Below the pieces are notes generated by a model. The model was given only the letters and a program-made list of their open reading frames with translations. It searched no databases and was not told the DNA's origin. From an uncultured Ruminiclostridium sp. (GTDB taxonomy: Bacteria; Bacillota; Clostridia; Oscillospirales; Ruminococcaceae), in NCBI GenBank assembly GCA_905235805.1, contig CAJOMV010000028.1, forward strand, positions 47,751 through 111,750: a stretch of 64,000 bases of DNA, written 5' to 3'. Position 1 is the first letter of the stretch. Each line of letters begins with the position of its first letter. A program made the position numbers and the translations under genes. Below are positions 49,429 through 58,956 of the stretch, piece after piece.

Positions 49429-50307
49429 ATGGACGGCAAATTTGAAGAATACCTGAAAAAGGTCGAAAAAGGGATGTATGATATCTTCCCCTCGGAGATA
49501 CTCCCGCAGGGAGATGTCATAAAGGCTGTGAAATACAGTCTTTCCGCGGGAGGAAAGCGTATCAGACCTGTGCTTACGCTCGCCTTCTGCGAGATGTGCG
49601 GCGGAGACCCGGACAATGCTCTCGATGTTGCGCGTGCGCTGGAGTATATGCACACCTATTCTCTGATACACGACGATCTTCCTTGCATGGACAATGACGA
49701 TATGCGCCGCGGAAAACCGAGCTGCCACAAGGCGTTCGGTGAGGCGACGGCACTGCTTGCGGGTGACGCGCTGGCTATACTGCCGTTTGAAGCGATATCT
49801 CACAGCCGCACCATATCCTCCGACGCTGCCGTGAAATGTATCGGCAGGCTCGCACGCTGCTGCGGTATGCTTGGAATGATCGGCGGTCAGCAGATAGACA
49901 CCTGCCCCGAAAACGGCATCGTGCCGGACGGGCTGATAACCTCGGTATATCGCATGAAGACCTCCGAGCTTATAGACGCGGCATGCGTCTGCGGAGTATT
50001 CTGCGCGGAGAGCGCGAACGAATCGGTCTATGTACAGCGGGCGGCGGAATACGCGGAGAATCTCGGGATCGCCTTCCAGATAATAGACGATATACTCGAC
50101 GTGACAAGCACGGACGAAGTCCTCGGAAAGCCTGTCGGCAGCGACGAGGAGCAGAACAAGAATACCTATGTCCGAGCATACGGTATTGAGGCTGCGGAAA
50201 AAGCTGCCGAGGAATACACAGAGAAGGCGCTTGCGTCGCTTGACACGTTTGAAAATAACGGATTTGTAAAAGAGCTGACCGGAAGTTTGCTGAAACGTAA
50301 GAAATAA
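49429..50307 (+). CDS. ispA: Farnesyl/geranyl diphosphate synthase
   Basis: The 292-residue protein is a short-chain polyprenyl synthase. The first aspartate-rich motif is SLIHDDLPCMDNDDMRRGKP and the second is FQIIDDILDVTSTDEVLGKP, binding Mg-diphosphate. It couples IPP to DMAPP and GPP, feeding undecaprenyl and other isoprenoids. It starts one base after the xseB stop, with dxs of the same pathway 550 bases downstream. Confidence 0.93.
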   Translation: MDGKFEEYLKKVEKGMYDIFPSEILPQGDVIKAVKYSLSAGGKRIRPVLTLAFCEMCGGDPDNALDVARALEYMHTYSLIHDDLPCMDNDDMRRGKPSCHKAFGEATALLAGDALAILPFEAISHSRTISSDAAVKCIGRLARCCGMLGMIGGQQIDTCPENGIVPDGLITSVYRMKTSELIDAACVCGVFCAESANESVYVQRAAEYAENLGIAFQIIDDILDVTSTDEVLGKPVGSDEEQNKNTYVRAYGIEAAEKAAEEYTEKALASLDTFENNGFVKELTGSLLKRKK

Positions 50308-50324
50308 AGGAACCGGTGGAAAAG

Positions 50325-50822
50325 ATGTCGGAACTGATAAATGTAGTGCTGGCGGCAGCGGCTTCGAGCTGGCTTGCGGCACAGATACTCAAAACGATAA
50401 TATACGCGGTCATGTACCGTACATTCCGATTGGAGAGAATATGGGGCGCCGGGGGAATGCCCTCGTCGCACTCCGCTTTTGTGTGCGCTCTTGCGGTATC
50501 TACCTGCCGCGTACACGGCATCGCCTCGACGGAAGCCGCACTCGCCATGTCCTTCGCGTTCATCGTGATGTACGATGCCTGCGGAGTCCGCCGCGAAGCG
50601 GGTCAGCACGCGAGGGAGATAAACCGTCTGCGGAAGATAGTAGACAAGCTCGATGATGAGATAGTCGAGAAGCTCGACGAGGAAGTGGATATCGAGTCCG
50701 AGACCGGAGACGCGGAAGCCGACAAGGAACTCAAGGAATTCCTCGGACACACGCCGATACAGGTCATCTGCGGCGCTCTTCTCGGGATACTGATAGGTCT
50801 TGTATTCCCTATATCTTTATAA
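50325..50822 (+). CDS. DUF212/divergent PAP2 family membrane protein (YuiD-like)
   Basis: The 165-residue protein has LAAAASSWLAAQILKTIIYA, GGMPSSHSAFVCALAVSTCR and AMSFAFIVMYDACGVRREAG, the pattern of the divergent PAP2 family (B. subtilis YuiD). The PSSHS and GVRREAG parts match a phosphatase-like active site. The GTG at 50316 is an alternative start. It may dephosphorylate lipid diphosphates, fitting its place between ispA and dxs, but that is inference. Confidence 0.88.
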   Translation: MSELINVVLAAAASSWLAAQILKTIIYAVMYRTFRLERIWGAGGMPSSHSAFVCALAVSTCRVHGIASTEAALAMSFAFIVMYDACGVRREAGQHAREINRLRKIVDKLDDEIVEKLDEEVDIESETGDAEADKELKEFLGHTPIQVICGALLGILIGLVFPISL

Positions 50823-50856
50823 AAACTAAACGAATTTTCAGAAAGGGAACAGTGAA

Positions 50857-52647
50857 ATGATACTTTCCGAAAATATATCGTCCGATACACTTAAAAATCT
50901 GACACTTGAGGAAAAGAACCTGCTCTGTGAGGAGATCAGGGCTTTTCTTATTGATAATGTCCCGAAAACAGGGGGGCATCTCGCCTCAAATCTCGGAACA
51001 GTGGAGCTGACAGTAGCGCTGCACAGCGTGTTCACCACTCCCGAGGACAAGATAGTTTTCGATGTGGGACACCAGTCCTATACCCACAAGCTGCTCACCG
51101 GAAGGTACAGTGATTTTCCGAAGCTCCGCTCAAAGGACGGCATTTCGGGCTTCCCGCGCCACGCGGAAAGCGAGCATGACGCGTTTATCGGCGGACACAG
51201 CAGCATCTCGATATCCGCCGCCCTCGGAATCGCTAAGGCAATGGAGCTCGAGGGCAAGGCGGGCAACGTCATAGCCGTGATAGGCGACGGCGCTCTTACG
51301 GGCGGACAGGCGTATGAGGGGCTGAATAATGTCAGCAAGCTGTCGAATAATCTGATAATCGTACTCAACGACAACGAGATGTCGATATCGAGGAGCAAGG
51401 GCTCCGTAGCGGACTATCTGACGAGAATGAGATCGTCGCGTTCCTATTATGACAAAAAGGCGGCAGTCAAGGATTTCCTTTCCCATTCAGATATAGGAAA
51501 GGAAATATCCAAGTCTATCAGCGGCACAAAGGACCTTGTGAAGTTCGCGATATATCAGAGCAATATATTTGAGAGTCTCGGGCTGAAATACTACGGACCG
51601 GTGAACGGTCACGACCTCGGTAAGCTGATAGAGATACTTGAAATAGCGAAGATGACGGACGAGCCTTGCATAGTCCACGTCAAGACGAAAAAGGGCAAGG
51701 GCTACAAGCCCGCGGAGCTCAATTCCGGCGAGTATCACGGCATATCGAAGAAAAGTGCCGGAGCTCAGAAGAGCCTAACCTTCTCGGAGACCGCGGGTAC
51801 AGCTCTTCTCGAACACGCTGACACTGATGATAAGATCTGCGCTGTCACGGCGGCGATGAAGTACGCAACGGGACTGGAGCATATCGCAAAGACGTACCCG
51901 GAGCGCTTCTTTGATGTGGGGATAGCGGAGCAGCATGCGCTGACCTTCTCCTGTGGACTTGCCGCGGAGGGAATGCTGCCGGTGTTCGCGGTGTACTCCA
52001 CATTCTTCCAGCGCTGCTACGACCAGCTCATACACGATGCTTCGATAGAGAAAAAGCACATAGTGCTTTTCATAGACCGCGCGGGCTTTGTGGGCGAGGA
52101 CGGTGAGACCCACCAGGGCTTGTTCGATGTACCGATGCTGACCTCAGTCCCGAATACCGAGATATACTCTCCCTTTGACCGTAACACACTGAAGCTGTGT
52201 ATAGAGAAAGCACTGTATGAGTCTGACGGGATAGCGGCGATACGCTACCCGAAGGGTGTCTGTCCGGCTGGAGTGCGCAGGAAATACAGGGACTTCTACT
52301 ATTCGGGAAAGCAGAACGATACCCTGATAGTCACCTACGGCAGGATAGCTCATTTTGCGCAGTCTGTTGAAGGTGCCGATACGCTGGCACTGCTGAAGAT
52401 ATTCCCGATAAACGCCGAGGCTGCCGTGACAGCGGCAGGGTACAGCAAGGTTTATTTCTTTGAAGAGGGAATGAAAAACGGTGGTATAGCCGAGAAATTC
52501 CTGTATGAGCTTTACGGGCAAGGATTTACCGGAAAATACACGGTGACTGCCGTGGAAGGCACCGTAGGCTCGGCGGACACAGAGACCCAGCTCGCGGAAG
52601 CGGGACTTGACCGTGAGGGCATGATAAGAAGGCTCCGCGATGAATAA
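50857..52647 (+). CDS. dxs: 1-deoxy-D-xylulose-5-phosphate synthase
   Basis: The 596-residue protein carries the thiamine diphosphate site (VIAVIGDGALTGGQAYEGLN), an N-terminal DVGHQSYTHKLLTGR and the transketolase pyrimidine domain with DVGIAEQHALTFSCGLAAEG. It makes DXP from pyruvate and glyceraldehyde 3-phosphate, the entry of the MEP isoprenoid pathway. It is about 25-30 residues shorter than E. coli Dxs but has all conserved parts. It overlaps tlyA by 8 bases. Confidence 0.95.
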   Translation: MILSENISSDTLKNLTLEEKNLLCEEIRAFLIDNVPKTGGHLASNLGTVELTVALHSVFTTPEDKIVFDVGHQSYTHKLLTGRYSDFPKLRSKDGISGFPRHAESEHDAFIGGHSSISISAALGIAKAMELEGKAGNVIAVIGDGALTGGQAYEGLNNVSKLSNNLIIVLNDNEMSISRSKGSVADYLTRMRSSRSYYDKKAAVKDFLSHSDIGKEISKSISGTKDLVKFAIYQSNIFESLGLKYYGPVNGHDLGKLIEILEIAKMTDEPCIVHVKTKKGKGYKPAELNSGEYHGISKKSAGAQKSLTFSETAGTALLEHADTDDKICAVTAAMKYATGLEHIAKTYPERFFDVGIAEQHALTFSCGLAAEGMLPVFAVYSTFFQRCYDQLIHDASIEKKHIVLFIDRAGFVGEDGETHQGLFDVPMLTSVPNTEIYSPFDRNTLKLCIEKALYESDGIAAIRYPKGVCPAGVRRKYRDFYYSGKQNDTLIVTYGRIAHFAQSVEGADTLALLKIFPINAEAAVTAAGYSKVYFFEEGMKNGGIAEKFLYELYGQGFTGKYTVTAVEGTVGSADTETQLAEAGLDREGMIRRLRDE

Positions 52648-53380
52648 GCGGCTGGATATAATACTTACGGAGAAGAGGCTCGCAAAGAGCCGCACCTCAG
52701 CGCAGGCTCTCATAAAAGAGGGCAGCGTGACCGTGAACGGAAAGGCAGTGCGCAAGCCCTCAGAGATATTTGACGACGAGACCGATGTATTCGCGGTATC
52801 GGAAAATTCCGACCTGACAAAGTATGTGGGGCGGGGAGGACTGAAGCTTGAGACAGCGATAGAGCACTTCGGTATCGTTCTTGACGGTGCCGTCTGTCTT
52901 GATGTAGGCGCGTCAACCGGCGGGTTTACGGATTGTATGCTCACGCACGGAGCGGCGAGGGTGTACGCGGTAGATGTGGGTACGTCGCAGCTTGACCCGA
53001 GGCTGCGCTCCGACAGCCGCGTGATATCGCTAGAAAAGCTCGATATCCGCGACGCTGACAGCTCCCATATCCCCGAAAAAGTTGATTTTATTTCGATAGA
53101 TGTATCATTCATCTCGCTGAAGCAGATACTTCCCGTGACAGGAAGATTTGCCGCGGCGAATACCCGCTGCACAGCGCTTATAAAGCCGCAGTTCGAGCTC
53201 GGCAGGAAGAAGCTGGGCAAAAGCGGCGTGGTGACCGACCCTAAGCTCCGTGAGAAGGTAAAGGCGGAGATGACCGCGTTTGCGGAAAGCCTCGGCTTTC
53301 GCGTTATAGGCGTGATACCCTCGGCGATAACGGGCGGTGACGGCAATATCGAATTTCTGATGTATCTCATTATTCCTTAA
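52640..53380 (+). CDS. tlyA: TlyA family rRNA 2'-O-methyltransferase
   Basis: The 246-residue protein has an N-terminal S4 RNA-binding domain (LDIILTEKRLAKSRTSAQAL) and an FtsJ-like methyltransferase domain with DVGASTGGFTDCMLTHGAAR (SAM site). It continues through DFISIDVSFISLKQILPV and LIKPQFELGRKKLGKSGVV. It modifies 16S/23S rRNA in actinobacteria; some members are called haemolysin A. The dxs-tlyA-nadK-argR-recN order is typical of Clostridia. Confidence 0.92.
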   Translation: MNKRLDIILTEKRLAKSRTSAQALIKEGSVTVNGKAVRKPSEIFDDETDVFAVSENSDLTKYVGRGGLKLETAIEHFGIVLDGAVCLDVGASTGGFTDCMLTHGAARVYAVDVGTSQLDPRLRSDSRVISLEKLDIRDADSSHIPEKVDFISIDVSFISLKQILPVTGRFAAANTRCTALIKPQFELGRKKLGKSGVVTDPKLREKVKAEMTAFAESLGFRVIGVIPSAITGGDGNIEFLMYLIIP

Positions 53381-53396
53381 GGGGGAATAGAACGGT

Positions 53397-54251
53397 ATGA
53401 AGGTTTTCATAGTCCCGTGTGCGGACAAGGAAAAAAGCATAGCGGCACTGCCGTCGGTGATAAGCATTCTGAAAACGTCCGGTGTGCAGCCGATACTGCC
53501 GGAGAGCGCTTCGAGCTACAGCCGGGACTACCGTGCGAAGTATATGGACAGCGACTCCGCTCTCCGGGAATGTGATATGCTGATGACCATAGGCGGCGAC
53601 GGCATGATACTCGAGTGGGGCAAGAAAGCGGCAGCCGCCGGGAAACCCGTACTCGGCATAAACACCGGACGCGTCGGCTTTATGACAGCGATAGACGCGG
53701 ACGAGACATACAAGCTGAAAGCGCTCGCGGAGGGCTCATACATTGTCAGCAGACGCATGATGCTGTCGGCGGAGCTTACTCACAGCGGAGCTCCGAGCAG
53801 CTTTATGGCGCTGAATGACGTGGTGCTGTTCAAGGAAGCCGGCTCGAAGCTGCCGGAGTTTGAGGTGCGGATAAACGGCGCGGTAGTCACCAGAGTCCGA
53901 GCGGACGGTATAATACTCAGCACTCCGACAGGCTCTACGGCTTACGCGCTTGCCGCGGGAGGTCCGATCATCGAGCCGACGGTGGAGTGCATACAGCTGA
54001 CGACGCTCTGCGCGCATACGCTTATGAACCGACCGATGATATTCAGCAGCAGCGATACTGTGACCGTGAACGTTATCCCTTACGAGGGGAGCAGAGTATA
54101 TCTCAGCGCGGACGGCGAACACGGTACGGAATTCTCCCCCGAGGACAGCCTCATGATAAGGAGATCAGAGGTTTTTCTCGAGCTTGCGGAGATAGGGGAA
54201 AAGAATTTCTACAACACGGTGGGCGAAAAGCTGATGACACCGCTGAAATAA
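53397..54251 (+). CDS. nadK: NAD kinase
   Basis: The 284-residue enzyme has MTIGGDGMILEWGKKAAAA (GGDG motif), GINTGRVGFMTAI, FMALNDVVLFKEAGSK and LSTPTGSTAYALAAGGPIIE, the conserved NadK core. It phosphorylates NAD+ to NADP+. A GGGGGAAT ribosome binding site precedes it. Confidence 0.95.
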   Translation: MKVFIVPCADKEKSIAALPSVISILKTSGVQPILPESASSYSRDYRAKYMDSDSALRECDMLMTIGGDGMILEWGKKAAAAGKPVLGINTGRVGFMTAIDADETYKLKALAEGSYIVSRRMMLSAELTHSGAPSSFMALNDVVLFKEAGSKLPEFEVRINGAVVTRVRADGIILSTPTGSTAYALAAGGPIIEPTVECIQLTTLCAHTLMNRPMIFSSSDTVTVNVIPYEGSRVYLSADGEHGTEFSPEDSLMIRRSEVFLELAEIGEKNFYNTVGEKLMTPLK

Positions 54252-54398
54252 TGGAGAAAAAGGGGAGGAAAACGGAGTTCGGGGAGACAAAGCGGAAGCT
54301 CTTATTTCAAGGAGCCTATCAATGAAAAAGCGCTGAGCGCATTAAGGGAAAATGGGCTGCATGGGAGTGCAGAAATCAATTCGAGGAGAGATTTGTAA

Positions 54399-54836
54399 AT
54401 GAAAAGACAGAGACAGGCGGAGATTCTCGCGATAATCTCAGAATTCGAGATCGAGAATCAGGAAATGATGCGGGAGAAGCTGCAGGAACGCGGCTTTTTA
54501 GTTACGCAGGCAACAGTGTCGAGGGATATCAACGATCTGTCCCTTGAGAAGGCGCTGTCCGAAAACGGAGTGAGCTGCTATATGAAGGCAAGGAGCGCGA
54601 ACCGGCGTCATTTCGAGAACATATTCAGTCAGTCCGTAACGCGCATAGAAGAAGCGGGTAATATAGTCTGTGTAAAATGTCATTCCGGACTTGCCAACGC
54701 CGCGTGCGCGACCTTCGATTCAATGAATATCGAAGGCGTAGTCGGCACTATTTCCGGCGACGACACGATCTTCATTCTCGCGAGAACGGAGAACGACGCC
54801 AAAAAGCTGGTCACGCTGCTGAAAAGCATGATCTGA
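54399..54836 (+). CDS. argR: Arginine repressor
   Basis: The 145-residue protein has a winged helix (RQRQAEILAIISEFEIENQE, VTQATVSRDINDLSLEKAL) and a C-terminal hexamerisation/arginine-binding domain with GVVGTISGDDTIFILARTEN. ArgR controls arginine metabolism with L-arginine as corepressor. The conserved argR-recN neighbourhood supports it. The ATG has AGGAGAG upstream. The 147 bases before it hold no gene I can support; only a small hairpin (CTGCA/TGCAG near 54357) is seen. Confidence 0.94.
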   Translation: MKRQRQAEILAIISEFEIENQEMMREKLQERGFLVTQATVSRDINDLSLEKALSENGVSCYMKARSANRRHFENIFSQSVTRIEEAGNIVCVKCHSGLANAACATFDSMNIEGVVGTISGDDTIFILARTENDAKKLVTLLKSMI

Positions 54837-54852
54837 TCCGTGGGGGATAAGA

Positions 54853-56520
54853 ATGTTAAAGGAACTGTATATCGAAAATCTTGCCGTTATCGAGAAGGCG
54901 GACATCGGATTTACCGATAATTTCAACGTTTTTTCCGGCGAAACGGGTGCCGGAAAGAGCGTGCTTATCGGTGCGATAAATGCTGTGCTCGGCGGAAGAG
55001 TACATAGGGATATCATCAGAACGGGTACCGAGCGCGCGAGCGTATCGGCTGTTTTTGACAGCATTCCCCCGTCTGTCGCCGTGAGATTGAAAGAGAACGG
55101 CTACCCCGCGGACGGCGAGCTTCTGATAAAGCGCGATGTTTCCGCCGACGGAAAGGGGCAGGTGCGCATCAACGGTATGCCCGCCACAGCCTCGCTCCTC
55201 AAGGAAATGACGGTAGGTCTCATAGATATACACGGACAGCATGATACCCGTATACTTATCGACCCCGCGAACCAGCGCGAGCTGATAGACGGGAGCGCGG
55301 GACTTAAGGACAAGCTTGCGGATTACGCTGTCAGGTTCCGCGAGTTTTCCGCGCTCAGTAAAAGAATAAAGCAGCTTGAGGCGGAGAACAGCGAAAAGGA
55401 TGAGCGGATCGAGAAGCTGAAAGCCGATATAGAGTCGGTGGAGAAGCTGAAGCTGAAAAAGGGCGATGAAGCGGCAGTCTCTGAAAGACTTGACCGCGCC
55501 CGCAATATTGAAGACATAACGAACGCTCTCTCGGGAGCTGCTGCCGGTATAAGCGGAGCGGACGACGAGCAGGGAGCCGCCGATATGATAGACGCTGCCG
55601 CAAAGCTGCTGACGGGGATAAAGCAGTATGTCCCCGAATGTGAGGAGCTTTCCGCACGGCTGAGTTCCCTCACTGTCGAGCTTCGCGATATCAGCGCCGA
55701 CATAAGCGAGCTGATACCCGACGAGGACGGTGAGGGCAGCCTGCAGGCGCTCGAAGAGAAGATGAGCGGTATACTGTGGCTGAAGAGGAAGTATCAGCTT
55801 GAGACAGATGAAATTATCGACCTGTGCGATGAGTGGAAGAAAGAGCTTGCGGAGCTTTCGGAGTGCGATAATACACTTGCGGAGCTCAACGAGCAGCGTC
55901 ACCGTCTTGCCGAGGAGGTAAAGACCGCTGCTTCGGAGATATCGGAGATCAGAAAAAAGGCAGCGGAGAAGCTGACCGGAGAGATAACCGAGCAGCTCCG
56001 TTTTCTGGATATGCCCGATGTCCGTCTGCATTTCGAGATAACGCAGGGTAAGATCACTGTCAACGGCATGGATAATGTCGAGCTGATGATATCCGTGAAT
56101 AAGGGCGAGGATCTGAAGCCTATATCCAAGGTAGCTTCCGGCGGTGAGCTTTCAAGAATAATGCTCGCGATAAAGAGCGTGTCTGCCGAGAATGACGATA
56201 CGCCTACGATGATATTCGATGAGATAGATACTGGTATAAGCGGTCGTGCCGCAAGGAAGGTCGGGAGAAAGCTGTCGGAGATCTCCGCGAAGCGTCAGGT
56301 GCTTTGTGTTACGCATCTTGCGCAGATAGCGGCGCTTTCCGACAACCACCTGCTGATACAGAAGAACACCGACGATAAACGCACCTACACCACCGTACAT
56401 TCCCTCACACATGAGGAGAAGGTACGCGAGGTAGCGAGACTGATATCCGGCGACAGCAGCGAGATATCGCTGAAAAACGCGGAAGAGCTGATACAGCGGC
56501 GGGACAGCGATGATGAATGA
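54853..56520 (+). CDS. recN: DNA repair protein RecN
   Basis: The 555-residue SMC-like ATPase has Walker A GETGAGKSVLIGAINAVLGG, a middle coiled coil (about residues 150-350, with LEAENSEKDERIEKLKADIE) and the C-terminal signature SGGELSRIMLAIKSV plus Walker B MIFDEIDTGISG. RecN helps double-strand break repair. It overlaps the U32-like gene by 11 bases. Confidence 0.95.
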   Translation: MLKELYIENLAVIEKADIGFTDNFNVFSGETGAGKSVLIGAINAVLGGRVHRDIIRTGTERASVSAVFDSIPPSVAVRLKENGYPADGELLIKRDVSADGKGQVRINGMPATASLLKEMTVGLIDIHGQHDTRILIDPANQRELIDGSAGLKDKLADYAVRFREFSALSKRIKQLEAENSEKDERIEKLKADIESVEKLKLKKGDEAAVSERLDRARNIEDITNALSGAAAGISGADDEQGAADMIDAAAKLLTGIKQYVPECEELSARLSSLTVELRDISADISELIPDEDGEGSLQALEEKMSGILWLKRKYQLETDEIIDLCDEWKKELAELSECDNTLAELNEQRHRLAEEVKTAASEISEIRKKAAEKLTGEITEQLRFLDMPDVRLHFEITQGKITVNGMDNVELMISVNKGEDLKPISKVASGGELSRIMLAIKSVSAENDDTPTMIFDEIDTGISGRAARKVGRKLSEISAKRQVLCVTHLAQIAALSDNHLLIQKNTDDKRTYTTVHSLTHEEKVREVARLISGDSSEISLKNAEELIQRRDSDDE

Positions 56521-57268
56521 GATGAGACTGCGGGCGTGGGTATATACGCGGGAGCAGCTTGCCGCGGCTCTTGAGAGCACCGGGACAGAGGCGGTATACG
56601 CACCGTCGGAGCTGCTGTGCGCTGACAATGCCGACAGCGCGGACAGGCTGATAGCGCTGACGCCGGAATTTCTCGGTGGCGCCGAAGATAAAACGAAGCG
56701 GGAGCTGCTTCGGATAAAGGAGCTCGGCTTCACTCACGCGCTTGCGCATACAGTCGGGCATATAGAGCTGCTTGATAAGGCGGGCTTCACGGTACACGGG
56801 GGAATGCGCCTGAACTGCACGAACAGTGAGGCAATGCGCTTTTTCGCGGAATGCGGTCTATGCGATATTATAGTTTCTCAGGAACTGACGGTGCAGCGTA
56901 TAAACTCGCTTGAGAAGCCGATACCGACGGGATTTATCGCGTACGGTAAAACAGCCCTTATGCTGAACAGGAGATGTCCCGTTCGTGACGGAAGACCCTG
57001 CGGCGGAAAGGACAGGAGCTGTGACCGTCAGATGACCGACAGAAAGGGTAACAAGCTCAATGTGCTGTGTTCGGAGAACTCCGTGGAGATACTGAACAGC
57101 GACACGCTGATACTCAGTGACAGGCTCGCGGATTTCCGGGCGGACTTTGCTGTACTGCGCTTCACGACTGAAACGGACACAGCGGCGGTGACAGAAAATT
57201 ACCGTAAGGGCAGACCGCCGTTCCGCGAGCATTTCACACGCGGATTGTATTACAGGGGAGTGAGCTGA
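56510..57268 (+). CDS. U32-family-like protein, short form
   Basis: The 252-residue protein resembles one half of a U32 peptidase-type protein: HGGMRLNCTNSEAMRFFAEC, IIVSQELTVQRINSLEKPIP, and the segment YGKTALMLNRRCPVRDGRPC with clustered cysteines that in U32 proteins marks the active region. Full U32 proteins of Clostridia have 400-800 residues, so this one lacks the N-terminal barrel half. U32 proteins are linked to tRNA/ubiquinone hydroxylation or proteolysis. Function here is open. It overlaps recN and precedes dut by 2 bases. Confidence 0.7.
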   Translation: MMNEMRLRAWVYTREQLAAALESTGTEAVYAPSELLCADNADSADRLIALTPEFLGGAEDKTKRELLRIKELGFTHALAHTVGHIELLDKAGFTVHGGMRLNCTNSEAMRFFAECGLCDIIVSQELTVQRINSLEKPIPTGFIAYGKTALMLNRRCPVRDGRPCGGKDRSCDRQMTDRKGNKLNVLCSENSVEILNSDTLILSDRLADFRADFAVLRFTTETDTAAVTENYRKGRPPFREHFTRGLYYRGVS

Positions 57269-57270
57269 TA

Positions 57271-57708
57271 ATGGATATAAAGGTAAAGAAGCTTATTGAC
57301 AACGCAAGGCTGCCGTACCGGGCAACTGCCGGCAGCGCGGGAGCGGACCTGTTCGCCTGCCTTGACGAAGCAGTGACGATAGCGCCGGGCGAGAGAAAGC
57401 TCATACCCACGGGTATAGCGATAGAGCTGCCGGACAGCGGCTGCGGAGCCTTTGTTTTTCCGAGGAGCTCGGTCTCCTCAAGGTTCGGGGTATCTCTCGC
57501 GAACTGCGTAGGCGTCGTGGACAGCGATTACCGCGGTGAGATAAAGGTACCGCTGATAAACCATTCCGACACGCCCTACACTGTTCATGACGGCGACAGG
57601 ATCGCGCAGATGGTGATAATGCCCGTGGTGCTCCCGGACTACATCGAAAGCGGCTCCCTGACCGGTACGGAGCGCGGGGAAGGCGGCTTCGGCTCCACCG
57701 GAGTATGA
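57271..57708 (+). CDS. dut: dUTP diphosphatase
   Basis: The 145-residue trimeric-type dUTPase has all five motifs: AGSAGADLFA, PRSSVSSRFGVSLANCVGVV, DYRGEIKVPL, GDRIAQMVIMPVV and GEGGFGSTG. It hydrolyses dUTP to dUMP. The ribosome binding site AGGGGAG precedes it, and no terminator is evident before the mreB promoter. Confidence 0.95.
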   Translation: MDIKVKKLIDNARLPYRATAGSAGADLFACLDEAVTIAPGERKLIPTGIAIELPDSGCGAFVFPRSSVSSRFGVSLANCVGVVDSDYRGEIKVPLINHSDTPYTVHDGDRIAQMVIMPVVLPDYIESGSLTGTERGEGGFGSTGV

Positions 57709-57806
57709 CCCGCGAAAAGCCGCGTATAATGTCGCAGCCGAACATACTGTGTGTAAATTGCCTAAAAAATCCCATAATATTCCGTAAAATTTTCCGCTTT
57801 TGCAAG

Positions 57807-57835
57807 TTGTAACTCACCGGAAATCGTGATATAAT
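57807..57835 (+). promoter_or_regulatory. Promoter of the mreB cell-shape operon
   Basis: TTGTAA (57807-57812) and TATAAT (57830-57835) are 17 bases apart, 38 bases before the mreB ATG. Confidence 0.75.
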
Positions 57836-57873
57836 AATGTGTATCAAAAGAATTGTGTTTTTTCGGAGGAGTT

Positions 57874-58893
57874 ATGTTCACCAAGGATATAGGTATTGAT
57901 CTCGGTACCGCAAATACGCTCGTGTATATGAGAGGCAAGGGTATTATAATCCGCGAGCCGAGCGTTGTGGCGGTCGATGTAAAATATGAGCGTGTAAGAT
58001 ATGTCGGACAGGAGGCGAAGGATGTCATAGGACGCACCCCCGGCTCGATAGTCGCGGTAAGACCGCTGAAGGACGGAGTAATTGCCGATTTCGATATGAC
58101 CACAAGTATGCTGCAGGAGTTCATCTCCAAGGCGGTAAAGGGCAGGAAGTTCATCAAGACCCGAGTGATAATCTGTATTCCCTCGGGCGTTACAGCGGTG
58201 GAGAGACGTGCGGTAAAGGAGGCTACCCAGAGCGCGGGAGCAAAGAGAGTTTCCATAATCGAGGAGCCCATGGCTGCCGCGATCGGCGCGGGACTTCCGG
58301 TAGCGGAGCCCACCGGCAGCATGATAGTTGATATCGGCGGCGGCACCAGTGAGGTCGCGGTGATATCTCTCGGAGGCATAGTTACCTCCCGCTCGGTAAG
58401 AGTTGCGGGCGACGAATTTGATAATTCAATAATCAACTATATAAAGAAGAAGTACAATCTGCTGATAGGTGAACGTACAGCAGAGAATATCAAGATCCAG
58501 ATAGGCTCCGCTTATCCATATACCGACAAGGAGCCGGTAATGGATATAAAGGGACGCAATCTTCTGAACGGTCTCCCTGAGAATATAACAATATCCAGTG
58601 AGGAGATACGCGAAGCACTTGCGGAACCGCTCAGCCACGTCATCGAGGCGATAAAGGTCACCCTCGAGAAGACCCCTCCCGAGCTGTCTGCCGATATCAT
58701 AGACCAGGGCATAATGCTCGCGGGAGGCGGTGCGCTCCTGAAGGGACTCGACAAGCTTATCAACAAGGAGACGGGCATGCCGGTCAAGGTCGCGGAACGT
58801 CCCCTCGACTGTGTTGCCGACGGCACAGGCAAGGTGCTCGAGAATATAGACAAGCTCATTGATGTTCTCAGCGACGACGACTCTAAATACTGA
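57874..58893 (+). CDS. mreB: Rod shape-determining protein MreB
   Basis: The start ATG at 57874 has GGAGGAG upstream and gives 339 residues. The actin-like ATPase signature parts are [60 protein letters not shown] and [20 protein letters not shown]. MreB filaments guide side-wall synthesis; it heads the mreBCD-pbp2 cluster. Confidence 0.96.
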   Translation: MFTKDIGIDLGTANTLVYMRGKGIIIREPSVVAVDVKYERVRYVGQEAKDVIGRTPGSIVAVRPLKDGVIADFDMTTSMLQEFISKAVKGRKFIKTRVIICIPSGVTAVERRAVKEATQSAGAKRVSIIEEPMAAAIGAGLPVAEPTGSMIVDIGGGTSEVAVISLGGIVTSRSVRVAGDEFDNSIINYIKKKYNLLIGERTAENIKIQIGSAYPYTDKEPVMDIKGRNLLNGLPENITISSEEIREALAEPLSHVIEAIKVTLEKTPPELSADIIDQGIMLAGGGALLKGLDKLINKETGMPVKVAERPLDCVADGTGKVLENIDKLIDVLSDDDSKY

Positions 58894-58956
58894 TAAAGTA
58901 CGGGTGCTTTGAGGCTATTCTTCAGGGCACCCTTTGATATATGACAGGAAAAGGCT

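Noticed and set aside
54251..54325. 24-codon frame starting on the nadK stop (TAATG)
   Set aside because: There is no ribosome binding site, the peptide has no recognisable feature and it ends before argR without any sign of conservation.
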